From Glutamicibacter protophormiae (GTDB taxonomy: Bacteria > Actinomycetota > Actinomycetes > Actinomycetales > Micrococcaceae), in NCBI RefSeq assembly GCF_014647495.1, contig NZ_BMPH01000008.1:62001-126000 (forward strand): 64,000 nucleotides of DNA. The letters run 5' to 3'. The translations under genes and the position numbers were made by a program. Of the stretch, positions 25,409 to 33,797 are shown in pieces. Each line of letters opens with the position of its first letter. Position 1 is the first letter of the stretch. The notes under the pieces were generated by a model. It made no database searches. It saw only the letters and a program-made list of their open reading frames with translations, and had not been told where the DNA came from.

Positions 25409-25520
25409 CGCTTCGCCTGCCCGGCGCCGGAACTATGGGCGGGCGTACGGCGCGGACTCAGCGGGCTCATAGCCGGGACCCGTAACGTAGTAGGTACCTC
25501 AAAAGGTGCGAGTGATGATT

Positions 25521-25566
25521 CAACCGCGGCCCCGTCAGTCTTGTGACGGGGCCGCGGTTGGTTTAA
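25521..25566. terminator. Bidirectional terminator after the metal ABC operon
   Basis: A perfect 17-bp stem, CAACCGCGGCCCCGTCA and its complement (25521-25537/25544-25560), loop GTCTTG. It is shared by the permease gene and the convergent hypothetical gene. Confidence 0.85.
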
Positions 25567-25578
25567 GCGCGCAGCCGC

Positions 25579-25989
25579 CTAGCCGTCCCGCGTGGCCTGG
25601 GCCAACGTCCTTGGCAGGGACCGCAGCGCCGGCGCCCTCTGGCCCGTGCCGCGACTGGCCTGCGCCCGCGTCAGGCGCTCGGGCCTTCGCCGTTCGGCTT
25701 CGAGGCGGGCTACGGCGGCCAGCCGGGCCGACACGATCGACAACGCTTCTTCGAACGCCTCGGCCCGATGCCGGAACTTGCCGCCCTTGGGATGCGAGGC
25801 GCCGCGGGCACACTGATCGGCGGCCGCGGCCTTGCGGCGGTAGTTCCTGGTGTGCTTGTTCCTGGCCTGGCGAACCCGGCGGTGCAGTGCCAGCAGATCC
25901 TCTTCGCCCAGCGCTCCCAGCCGAGCCGGCTGGAGCTCCCGGTTCAAATCCTGCTCCGATTCCTTCAAGCCCCGCAAGTAGTTCTCCAT
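25579..25989 (-). CDS. Conserved-looking basic hypothetical protein
   Basis: 136 residues from the ATG at 25989, preceded by AAGGAGAAGG, one of the best ribosome sites in the window; in-frame starts further up lack one. Strongly basic and helical: LGEEDLLALHRRVRQARNKH then TRNYRRKAAAADQCARGASH, a central EEALSIVSARLAAVARLEAE and an Arg-rich tail. No membrane segment or signal. I do not recognise a characterised family. The Arg/Lys content suggests nucleic acid or ribosome binding, which is speculation. It is divergent from an acidic small protein at 26201. Confidence 0.65.
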   Translation of the reverse strand: MENYLRGLKESEQDLNRELQPARLGALGEEDLLALHRRVRQARNKHTRNYRRKAAAADQCARGASHPKGGKFRHRAEAFEEALSIVSARLAAVARLEAERRRPERLTRAQASRGTGQRAPALRSLPRTLAQATRDG

Positions 25990-26200
25990 GCTGCCTTCTC
26001 CTTGCCAGGGCTTATCCCCGGTGCAGGGGTTGCGAGGTCGTGGATCCAAACTATTGCCCGCCGTCCGGCCAGCAACGCGGGTATGCCCGCGCCGGGCGCG
26101 GATCCGGAAGATGGGTATTTGCTGGGAACCAGCTGCCGATGTTAGAGCGGGCGCGGCACTCATTGCTACGGTGTCAGCAACCGATGAAAGGAGCACCGAC

Positions 26201-26392
26201 ATGGAGAACAACGCGAATTTTCCGAACCACGGCGATGCCGTGCAGCCCCAGTCAGGTGAGGACCAGGCGGCCGCAGCCGAGCGGGACCACCTGTCCGATC
26301 CGGCTCGCAACGACGAGGTCGGCCACGACTGGACCGACGAAGGCGGCGCCACGCCCGACGGCCCCGCGACCGAGGGGAACGAGGAGCGCTAG
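26201..26392 (+). CDS. Small acidic hypothetical protein
   Basis: 63 residues; ATG at 26201 with GAAAGGAG 8 bases upstream, an excellent ribosome site. Composition is acidic, Gly/Asn-rich and almost free of hydrophobic residues (MENNANFPNHGDAVQPQSGE ... NEVGHD-like repeats ending TEGNEER), so probably disordered. It stands alone with its own promoter region. The following 226 bases to the fur-type gene hold no supportable feature. Function unknown. Confidence 0.6.
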   Translation: MENNANFPNHGDAVQPQSGEDQAAAAERDHLSDPARNDEVGHDWTDEGGATPDGPATEGNEER

Positions 26393-26618
26393 TTCCCCGC
26401 CTTGGCACCTCGCGCCAGCCCCCGCACGGTTCCCCCCCATCGACGCACAGCGCCGTGGCGAATCGCCCGGGGGCTTTGCCGCATCCAGGGCCCGATCCGC
26501 CGGCGGCGCTCCTGCCCGGCACCGTGCGGAATGCCGGGAGAGGCTTCACGCAACGCCTGCCGTGCGCCCGCTGGGACCCGCGCCGGCCGGGCCTCGGCGG
26601 CTCCGGACCCGATAAGCC

Positions 26619-27023
26619 CTAGTTGCCGGCTTCGCGGCAGGCGGCGCAGGTGCCGTAGATCTCCACGGTGTGCTCGGGGTCGGTGAAGCCGTTCTCCGCC
26701 GCGATCCGCGCGGCCCAGCGCTCCACGGAGGGGGCGAGCACCTCCACGGTCTTGGAGCACACGCGGCAGATCAGGTGGTGGTGGTGCGCCTCGGTGATGC
26801 AGCGGCGGAAGCGGGCCTCGCCGTCGGCGCTGCGCAGCACGTCGACCAGGCCGTCGTCGGACATGGACTGCAGCAGCCGGTACACCGTGGCCAGCGAGAC
26901 CTTCTTCTGCGCCTCCTGCAGCCAACGGTGCAGCTCCTGGGCAGTCGCGAAGTCGTCGACCTGTTCCAGCGCCTCCTCCACCGCGACCCGCTGCTTGGTG
27001 ATCCGGGTTTCGGGCTGTGCCAT
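26619..27023 (-). CDS. Fur-family transcriptional regulator, probably Zur
   Basis: 134 residues from the ATG at 27023 (MAQPETRITKQR); AGAGGAATGG lies upstream, while in-frame starts to 27101 lack a ribosome site. The winged helix (TAQELHRWLQEAQKKVSLAT then VYRLLQSM) precedes the regulatory site with the His-rich EAHHHHLICRVC and the structural zinc pairs C-R-V-C and C-A-A-C. Proximity to the metal ABC transporter suggests a zinc sensor; Fur-type iron sensing cannot be excluded. Confidence 0.86.
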   Translation of the reverse strand: MAQPETRITKQRVAVEEALEQVDDFATAQELHRWLQEAQKKVSLATVYRLLQSMSDDGLVDVLRSADGEARFRRCITEAHHHHLICRVCSKTVEVLAPSVERWAARIAAENGFTDPEHTVEIYGTCAACREAGN

Positions 27024-27177
27024 GGCCGTGCACCATTCCTCTGATGTGGGTTGTTCGTGGTTGCCGCGCCGGCCTGCGGGTGTCGAATCGACCCCAGCCA
27101 CCGGCGGTTTAACCCAATTTTAGCCAACTTTGGGCCGCAGGGCGTGTCTGGTGGTGGCACGGTACGCCGCCGGAGCC

Positions 27178-27183
27178 TACGCT
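27178..27183 (+). promoter_or_regulatory. Candidate -10 for a leaderless MBL gene
   Basis: TACGCT ends 6 bases before the ATG at 27190. The only purine run (AAGGA) abuts the ATG too closely to act as a ribosome site. Transcription probably starts at the A of ATG. Confidence 0.4.
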
Positions 27184-27189
27184 AAGGAC

Positions 27190-27930
27190 ATGCGTATCAC
27201 ATCCAGAGGGCATTCGTGCCTGGAACTGAGCACCGTCGACGGGTCGCTGCTGCTGGACCCGGGATCCTTCAGCGATCTGGCCGGTGCGTTCGAGAACAAG
27301 AACGCGGTGCTCATCACCCACCAGCACCCGGACCACGCCGACCACCAGGCCCTGGCGGCAGCGCTGGGCGCGAACCCGGTGCTCCAGGTGTACGCGCCGG
27401 CCGGGCTGGCCGCCGCGCTGCGCACCGAACTGCCCGCGGCCCGCCGCGCCCAGGTGCACACCGTGCACGAGGGCATGGACTTCATCGTCGGCGGGATCCG
27501 GGTGCGCACCTTCGGCGGCACCCACGCCACCATCCACCATTCGATCGACCCGGTCGCCAACGTGGGCTACCTGGTGGGCGACGCCGCCGTGGGGCGGGTG
27601 CAGGTCTTCCACCCCGGGGACAGCTACCAGGTTCCGGTCGGCGTGCGCCCGGACGTGCTGCTGCTGCCGGTCATGGGCCCCTGGGGCAAGATGGCCGAGG
27701 CCGCGGACTTCGCGGTGGCGGTCGGCGCCCCGGTCTGGGTGCCGATCCACGACGGGCTGCTCAATGCCCGCGGCACCGGGCTGTTCGACCGCCAGCTCGG
27801 CGCGATCGCTGCGCACCACGGGGCGAGCTACCAGCGCCTGGAGCCGCGGACCGAGTACCGCGCCGCCGAACTGCTGGCCGCGGCGGAAACTTCGCAGACC
27901 GACGCCGGCACCGTGGAGGGGCACGCATGA
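27190..27930 (+). CDS. MBL-fold metal-dependent hydrolase (UlaG-like)
   Basis: 246 residues from the ATG at 27190; the extension to 27130 has no support. The metallo-beta-lactamase metal motif is THQHPDHADH (about 60-69), with further ligands in GGTHATIHHSI, VFHPGDSYQV and WVPIHDG. The layout matches the L-ascorbate-lactonase-like branch (MRITSRGHSCLELSTVDGSL at the N-terminus), whose substrates are mostly unknown. Its stop overlaps the sulfurtransferase gene (ATGA), so the two are cotranslated. Confidence 0.85.
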   Translation: MRITSRGHSCLELSTVDGSLLLDPGSFSDLAGAFENKNAVLITHQHPDHADHQALAAALGANPVLQVYAPAGLAAALRTELPAARRAQVHTVHEGMDFIVGGIRVRTFGGTHATIHHSIDPVANVGYLVGDAAVGRVQVFHPGDSYQVPVGVRPDVLLLPVMGPWGKMAEAADFAVAVGAPVWVPIHDGLLNARGTGLFDRQLGAIAAHHGASYQRLEPRTEYRAAELLAAAETSQTDAGTVEGHA

Positions 27931-28769
27931 ACCCGCTGATTTCCGCCGCCTCGCTGGCCGCGCTGCTCCAGGCTCCCGGCCCGGACCCGGTGCTGCTGGA
28001 CGTGCGCTGGTCGCTGGGCCGCAGCGACGGGCGCGAGCTCTACGCCGCCGGGCACATCCCCGGCGCGGTCTTCGTCGACCTGGAACGCGAGCTGTCCTCG
28101 GCCCCGGGCCCCGGAACCGGCCGCCATCCGCTGCCGCTGCCGGCCGATTTCGAAGCCGCCGCCCGGCGCTGGGGCGTCAACCAGGACTCGCAGGTCGTGG
28201 TGTACGACGATTCCGGCGCGCTGGCCGCCGCCCGCGCCTGGTGGCTGCTGCGCCACGCCGGCTTCGAGAACGCGGTGGTGCTGGACGGGGGACTGGAAGC
28301 CTATTCCTCGCTGCCCGGCACCGCGCTGGCCACCGGGGAGCAGACCAACGCCCCGGGCCGGGTCACCCTGTCCTGGGGGCGCATGCCGGTCATCGAGTTC
28401 GACCAGCTGGCAGGTTTCAGCGGCACGCTGATCGACTCGCGCGCCACCGCCAGGTACCTGGGCATCGAGGAGCCGATCGACCCGGTCGCCGGCCACATCC
28501 CGGGCGCCCGGAACCGGCCGACCACCGACAACCTGGACTCGCAGGCGCGCTTCCTGCCCGCCGCGGTGCTGCGCGCCGACTTCGCCAAGCTCGGCGCTGA
28601 CACCGGCGATGCGGCCGCGTACTGCGGCTCGGGCATCACCGCCGCCCACCAGGTGCTCGCCGCGCACGCCGCCGGGATCCGGCTGGCGCTCTACCCGGGC
28701 AGCTGGTCCGAGTACTGCTCGCATCCCGAGGCCCCGGTCGCCACCAGCGACGAGCAGCACCGCCACTAG
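27927..28769 (+). CDS. Rhodanese-type sulfurtransferase, two-domain (SseA-like)
   Basis: 280 residues, ATG at 27927. Two rhodanese domains: an inactive N-terminal one (LLDVRWSLGRSDGRELYAAG, AGHIPGAVFVDLE) and a catalytic C-terminal one with the active Cys in AAYCGSGITAAHQVLA near residue 235. CGSG-x-T is the loop of thiosulfate or 3-mercaptopyruvate sulfurtransferases of the SseA type. Which donor is used cannot be read from sequence. Confidence 0.88.
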   Translation: MNPLISAASLAALLQAPGPDPVLLDVRWSLGRSDGRELYAAGHIPGAVFVDLERELSSAPGPGTGRHPLPLPADFEAAARRWGVNQDSQVVVYDDSGALAAARAWWLLRHAGFENAVVLDGGLEAYSSLPGTALATGEQTNAPGRVTLSWGRMPVIEFDQLAGFSGTLIDSRATARYLGIEEPIDPVAGHIPGARNRPTTDNLDSQARFLPAAVLRADFAKLGADTGDAAAYCGSGITAAHQVLAAHAAGIRLALYPGSWSEYCSHPEAPVATSDEQHRH

Positions 28770-28845
28770 TTTTCCGCGCGGCGCGCCCCGCCGAGGGCCG
28801 CCGCGCGCCCGCAACCGCCCGCCGCCGCGGGCAGAAAGGCAGCCC

Positions 28846-29274
28846 ATGAGTACGCTGTTCACCAAAATCATCAACGGCGAGATCCCCGGCCGCTTCGTCT
28901 GGTCCGATGCGCAGTGCGTCGGCTTCCTGTCGATCGGCCCGCTGTCCGACGGCCACACCCTGGTGGTGCCGCGCGCGGAGATCAACGAGTTCACCGACGC
29001 GCCCGACGAGCTCGTCGCCCACCTGACCCTGGTCGCCACGAGGATCGGCCGCACCCAGAAGCGCGTGTTCAACGCCGCCCGCGCCGGGCTGATGATCGCC
29101 GGCTTCGAGGTCCCGCACCTGCACGTGCACGTCTGGCCGACCAACTCGCTGGCCGACTTCGATCTGGCCAACGCCGCGGTGAACCCGGACCCGGCGCAGC
29201 TGGACGCGAACGCGCAGGCGCTGCGCGACGGGCTGCGCGCCGACGGCCATTCGGAATTCGTCCCGGCCGACTAG
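28846..29274 (+). CDS. HIT-family nucleotide-binding protein
   Basis: 142 residues, ATG at 28846 (weak site GAAAGGCAGCCC). The histidine triad H-L-H-V-H-V-W is at residues 91-97, and the N-terminal TKIINGEIPGRFVWSD is typical of Hint-type proteins. These hydrolyse phosphoramidate or nucleoside phosphate bonds; the physiological substrate is unknown. Last gene before a bidirectional terminator facing hrpA. Confidence 0.9.
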   Translation: MSTLFTKIINGEIPGRFVWSDAQCVGFLSIGPLSDGHTLVVPRAEINEFTDAPDELVAHLTLVATRIGRTQKRVFNAARAGLMIAGFEVPHLHVHVWPTNSLADFDLANAAVNPDPAQLDANAQALRDGLRADGHSEFVPAD

Positions 29275-29305
29275 CGCCGCCAGGCCACCGGGCTCAAGAA
29301 CGCCG

Positions 29306-29350
29306 AATGCCCGCCGGAAACGACCATGCAGGTCGGATCCGGCGGGCATT
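29306..29350. terminator. Bidirectional terminator between HIT gene and hrpA
   Basis: AATGCCCGCCGGA (29306-29318) is the exact complement of TCCGGCGGGCATT (29338-29350). It separates convergent genes. Confidence 0.8.
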
Positions 29351-29405
29351 GCCCTGCCCCTGCCCCTGGCACGGGTCGGGGCGTCGTCGGCTACAGCGCC
29401 GTCGG

Positions 29406-32400
29406 CTACAGCGCCGCCAGGCCGTCCTTGATGGCCTTGCGGATGCGCTTCTCGCTGACCGAATACGCGGTGCCCAGCTCCTGGGCGAACAGCGAAATGC
29501 GCATCTCCTCCAGCATCCACTTCACCTCGCGCAGCGCGGCGGGCAGGCGCGCGCCCTCCGGGACCTGGTCCAGGGCGGCGTCGTACTCGTCCTCCAGCTT
29601 CTGGATCACGACCAGCGCCTGCGCATCGCGGGTGACCGCGCCGCCGGTGAGCTTCTCCAGCCGCTTCTCGATGCCCGCCAGGTAGCGCGGCAGGCGCAGC
29701 AGGTGCGGCGCTCCGGTGGCGGCGATGAACCCGGGGTAGATCAGCTGCTCCAGCTGCGAGCGGATGTCGGTGATCGCGGCGTACATCGCCAGCGAGCGGG
29801 TGGCCTTCAGCTCCTTGGAGATCTGCGTGGCCGCGGCGAACACCTTCGCCACCACCGCGGTGATCGCGAACACCGTGTCGATCTGCTCCGCGCGCACCAC
29901 CTCGAACAGCGCCTCGAACGCGGCGCGGTCCATCGGCAGCTGCTCGGGCACCAGCTTGTCCACCGCCGCCATGGTGCAGTCGCTGATCAGGTTCTCGATC
30001 GAGCCGTGCGGGTTCTGCGTGAACGCCAGCTTCTCGGTGTTCTCCAGGTGCGAGATCACGAACTTCGCCGTCGGCGGCAGGCGCAGCATCAGCAGCCGGA
30101 TCACGCCGCTGCGGTGCGCGGCGTCGCGCTCCACGGCCGAGCGGAACACCGTCAGGTCCACGCGCCCGCCCTGGGCGATCAGGCCCGGGTACGCGGTGAT
30201 CTGCTGGCCCATCACCGTGGTGGTGACCTTGTGAGGCAGCCTGTCGCCCAGCGTGTCCCCGGCGGCTTCAAGCTGCGGCCAGGCATCGAGCTTTTGCTGG
30301 TCCCAGGCCCCGGCGGCGTTCTTCTTCCCCCGGGTGCCCTTGCCTGCCTTGTTGCCTTGCCGACCCGCGGCCGCCTTGTCCTGCCCGGCCTTGGACGCGG
30401 CGGCCGTGGTCCCCGGCGTGCCGGGTTTGCCCGGACGAGCTGCGCCGGGGGAGTTGACCCCGCTGGCCAGCGCGGCGCGGTTTGCGGCGGCCAGCTTGTG
30501 CTGCAGCTTGCCCAGGTCGTCGCCCTGGCCCAGCACCTTGCCCGAGGCATCGGTGACGGTGAAGCCGAAACGCAGGTGCGCGGGCAGCGTGGAGAAGTCG
30601 AAGACCGCCGGGTCCACGACGATGCCGCGCAGCCGGCGCAGCACCAGCGCCAGCGACTGCGCCAGGTCGTCGGCGGCGGGATCGAAGTCGGCCTCCAGCA
30701 TCGCCAGCGCCTTGCTGGCCACATCCGGGGCGGGAACGAAGTTCTTGCGGATCGCCTTGGGCATGGAACGGATCAGCGCGGTGAGCAGCTCGTGGCGCAG
30801 GCCCGGGATCAGCCAGGCGAACCGCGCCGGATCCAGCTGGTTCAGGAACACCACCGGCACGGTCAGGGAAACGCCGTCGCCCTCGCCGCCGGCGGCGGCC
30901 GGGTTGTACTCGTAGCTCAGCGGCAGGTGGATGCTGCCCAGCGCCCAGGTTCTCGGGAACGCGGTCTCGTCCAGCGCCTGCGCGTCGGCGGCCAGCAGCG
31001 CCTGCGGATCGAAGTCAAGCAGCGCCGGATCCGCGGCGCGCGCCTTCTTCCACCAGCGGTCGAAGTGCCGCTCGGAGAGGATGTCCTCGGGCAGCCGGGC
31101 GTCGTAGAACGCGAACAGGTCCTCGTCGGAAATGCGCAGGTCGTGCCGGCGCATACGGGTTTCCAGCTCCTCGACTTCCTCCAGCAGCGCGCGGTTCTTC
31201 GCGAAGAACTTGTGGTGCGTGCGCCAGTCGCCCTCCACCAGCGCGTGGCGGATGAACAGCTCGCGGGCCAGCGCCTTGTCCACGCGCCAGTAGTGGAACT
31301 GGCGGCGCGGCACGATCGGCAGGCCGAAGAGCGTGAGCTTCTCGTAGCCCATCACCGAGCCGTTGCGCTTGGACCAATGCGGCTCCGAATAGGTGCGCTT
31401 GAGCAGGTGCGGGGCCAGCTCCTCCACCCAGGCCGGGTCGATCACCGCGTTGGTACGCGCCCACAGCCGGGAGGTCTCCACCAGCTCGGCGGCCATCACC
31501 CAGGTCGGGGACTTCTTGAACAGCCCCGAGCCGGGGAAGATCGCGAAGCGGGTGCCGCGCGCGCCCACGTAGTCGCGCTTGCGCTCGTCGTAGAGCCCGA
31601 TGTGCCCGAGCAGCCCGGAGAGCAGCGACTTGTGCACGGCGTCCTCGTTGGCGGCCGGCTCGATCGGCGCGGCGGCCACGGTGATGCCCAGGGGCTTGGC
31701 CAGCTGGCGCAGCTGCGTGAACAAATCCTGCCATTCGCGCACCCGCAGGTAGTTGATGTGCTCGGCCTTGCACAGCCGGCGGAACGCGGAGGAGGACAGC
31801 TCGTTCTGCTGCTCGCGCACGTAGGCCCACAGGTTCAGCAGCGCGGTGAAGTCCGACTTGTCGTCGGCGAAGCGCTTGTGCAGCTCGGCGGCGCGTTCGC
31901 GCTGGCCGGTGTCCTCGGAAGGGCGTTCGCGCGGATCCTGGATGCTCAGCGCCGCGGCCAGCACCATCAGCTCCTTGGCCACACCGCGCCCGGCGGCCTC
32001 CACGATCATGCGTCCCAGCCGCACATCCAGCGGCAGCTGCGCCAGCTGGCGGCCCACCGGGGTGATGCCGGCGCGTTTTTCGCCATCCAGCGCCCCCAGC
32101 TCGCGCAGCAGGTTCACGCCGTCTGAGATCGCCCGGGATTCCGGCGGCTGCACGAAGGGGAACTGCGAGACCTCCGCGGCCGAGGCCACCACGCCCATGG
32201 AGATCATCTGCAGGATCACGCTGGCCAGGTTGGTGCGCAGGATCTCCGGGTCGGTGAATTCGGGGCGGCCCTGGTAGTCCTCCTCGGAGTAGAGGCGGAT
32301 CGCGATGCCCTCGGACACGCGGCCGCAACGGCCCGAACGCTGGTTCGCGCTGGCCTGGGAGACGCGCTCGATCGGCAGGCGCTGCACCTTGGTGCGGTGC

Positions 32401-33398
32401 GAGTAGCGCGAGATGCGCGCGGTGCCGGTGTCGATCACGTACTTGATGCCCGGCACGGTCAGCGAGGTCTCGGCCACGTTGGTGGCGAGGATGATGCGCG
32501 GGGCGGAGCCCGGGTGGAAGACACGGTGCTGCTCGGCCAGCGAGAGCCTGGCGAACAGCGGCAGCACCTCGTAGCGCGGCAGGCGCTTGTTGGAGGCGAC
32601 CAGCGCGCGCAGCGCATCGGCCGCGTCGCGGATCTCGCGCTCGCCGGAGAAGAAGATGAGGATGTCGCCCGGGGCCTCGGCGGCCAGCTCGCGCACCGCG
32701 TCGGTTACCGCATCCAGCGGGTCGCGGTCGTCCTCCAGCGATTCGGCGTCCGCGTCCTCGCCCGGGTCCGCCTCGGCGGCCAGCGGGCGGTAGCGCAGCT
32801 CCACCGGGAAGGTGCGCCCGGAGACCTCAAGGATCGGCGCGGGGACCAGCTCGCCGTCCGCGTCCAGCGTGCCGAAGTGCGCGGAGAAGCGTTCGGGGTC
32901 GATCGTGGCGGAGGTGATGATGATCTTCAGGTCCGGGCGCTTGGGCATGATCTGCTTGAGGTAGCCCAGCAGGAAGTCGATGTTCAGGCTGCGCTCGTGC
33001 GCCTCGTCGATGATGATCGCGGAGTACTTCTTCAGCAGCTTGTCGCGCTGGATCTCCGCCAGCAGGATGCCGTCGGTCATCACCTTCAACTTGGTGCGCC
33101 GCGACACCTCGCCGGTGAAGCGCACGTGGAAGCCGACTTCCTCGCCGATGCTGGTGCCCATTTCCTCGGCGATGCGCTCGGCCACGGTGCGCGCGGCCAG
33201 GCGCCGCGGCTGGGTGTGGCCGATCATGCCCTTTTCGGCCAGCCCCAGCTCGATGAGCATCTTGGGCAGCTGGGTGGTCTTGCCGGAACCGGTTTCGCCG
33301 GCGATCACGACCACCTGGTTCTTGGATACCGCGTCGAGGATGTCCTCGCGGCGGCCGGATACGGGCAGGGCTTCGGGATAGGAAATGGTTAGCGCCAT
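29406..33398 (-). CDS. hrpA: ATP-dependent RNA helicase HrpA
   Basis: 1330 residues, ATG at 33398. DEAH-box helicase: Walker A GETGSGKTTQLPK (about 34-46), DEAHERSLNIDFLLGY, SATIDPERF, then the second RecA domain (ATNVAETSLTVPGIKYVIDT; QRSGRCGRVSEG), HA2 and OB domains, and a long C-terminal DUF3418 region. An Ala/Gly/Lys-rich low-complexity insertion (around residues 985-1035) interrupts that region. HrpA-type helicases act on mRNA and on stalled or collided ribosomes in E. coli. Monocistronic. Confidence 0.95.
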   Translation of the reverse strand: MALTISYPEALPVSGRREDILDAVSKNQVVVIAGETGSGKTTQLPKMLIELGLAEKGMIGHTQPRRLAARTVAERIAEEMGTSIGEEVGFHVRFTGEVSRRTKLKVMTDGILLAEIQRDKLLKKYSAIIIDEAHERSLNIDFLLGYLKQIMPKRPDLKIIITSATIDPERFSAHFGTLDADGELVPAPILEVSGRTFPVELRYRPLAAEADPGEDADAESLEDDRDPLDAVTDAVRELAAEAPGDILIFFSGEREIRDAADALRALVASNKRLPRYEVLPLFARLSLAEQHRVFHPGSAPRIILATNVAETSLTVPGIKYVIDTGTARISRYSHRTKVQRLPIERVSQASANQRSGRCGRVSEGIAIRLYSEEDYQGRPEFTDPEILRTNLASVILQMISMGVVASAAEVSQFPFVQPPESRAISDGVNLLRELGALDGEKRAGITPVGRQLAQLPLDVRLGRMIVEAAGRGVAKELMVLAAALSIQDPRERPSEDTGQRERAAELHKRFADDKSDFTALLNLWAYVREQQNELSSSAFRRLCKAEHINYLRVREWQDLFTQLRQLAKPLGITVAAAPIEPAANEDAVHKSLLSGLLGHIGLYDERKRDYVGARGTRFAIFPGSGLFKKSPTWVMAAELVETSRLWARTNAVIDPAWVEELAPHLLKRTYSEPHWSKRNGSVMGYEKLTLFGLPIVPRRQFHYWRVDKALARELFIRHALVEGDWRTHHKFFAKNRALLEEVEELETRMRRHDLRISDEDLFAFYDARLPEDILSERHFDRWWKKARAADPALLDFDPQALLAADAQALDETAFPRTWALGSIHLPLSYEYNPAAAGGEGDGVSLTVPVVFLNQLDPARFAWLIPGLRHELLTALIRSMPKAIRKNFVPAPDVASKALAMLEADFDPAADDLAQSLALVLRRLRGIVVDPAVFDFSTLPAHLRFGFTVTDASGKVLGQGDDLGKLQHKLAAANRAALASGVNSPGAARPGKPGTPGTTAAASKAGQDKAAAGRQGNKAGKGTRGKKNAAGAWDQQKLDAWPQLEAAGDTLGDRLPHKVTTTVMGQQITAYPGLIAQGGRVDLTVFRSAVERDAAHRSGVIRLLMLRLPPTAKFVISHLENTEKLAFTQNPHGSIENLISDCTMAAVDKLVPEQLPMDRAAFEALFEVVRAEQIDTVFAITAVVAKVFAAATQISKELKATRSLAMYAAITDIRSQLEQLIYPGFIAATGAPHLLRLPRYLAGIEKRLEKLTGGAVTRDAQALVVIQKLEDEYDAALDQVPEGARLPAALREVKWMLEEMRISLFAQELGTAYSVSEKRIRKAIKDGLAAL

Positions 33399-33797
33399 GA
33401 TGCCCCCATTCTATTCGCGTTCGCGCCGCGGTGCCCGCCACGCCTCGGGGTGGCATTTCGCGGCCGTCGCCGGCGTGATCCGGATCGCGTTCGATGCAAG
33501 TCAAGTTCGCATTTCGTCCAAACAATCGTCGTCAGCTTGGGGTAGTGGAATACAAAAAGTGCTTATTGGGCGGTTTTGTAACCAATTTTGTGCGGTGTTT
33601 TCGCCGGATCAACACGCAAGTGTCTGCGATGCGGCGTTGATTGTAGTCAAGGTGAGGTCGTTCACATGTAAGATCGGGGGTAATCACCGTCACCTGGTTC
33701 GGATCGTTCCCGAGCCGACAGCGAGCCTGGCGGCTCTCCGGAACCAGTGAAGTATCGGTGGTTATCACTCGCATAGGGAACTTTGAAAGGAACCTTC
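33399..33797 (+). other. Non-coding gap hrpA-ABC operon with folded leader
   Basis: 399 bases, more A+T-rich than the flanks. It holds the divergent promoters, a hairpin ATCAAC/GTTGAT around 33608-33643, a possible -10 TAAGAT at 33669-33674 and, downstream of it, the nested hairpin described separately. No gene is supportable. Confidence 0.55.
33679..33766 (+). ncRNA. Nested three-tier RNA hairpin in the 5' leader of the ABC operon (candidate cis-regulatory RNA)
   Basis: Three coaxial helices can be drawn: outer GGTAATCACCG/CGGTGGTTATC (11 bp with two G-U), middle CTGGTTCGGA/TCCGGAACCAG (10 bp, one bulge) and inner GAGCCG/CGGCTC, with a 13-base apical loop and an 8-base side bulge. It starts about five bases after a possible -10 and ends 18 bases before the ribosome site. 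I do not recognise it as a known riboswitch class. Confidence 0.45.

Noticed and set aside
28914-32126. Open frame of 1070 codons on the plus strand
   Set aside because: Begins inside the HIT gene out of frame and runs antisense to hrpA.
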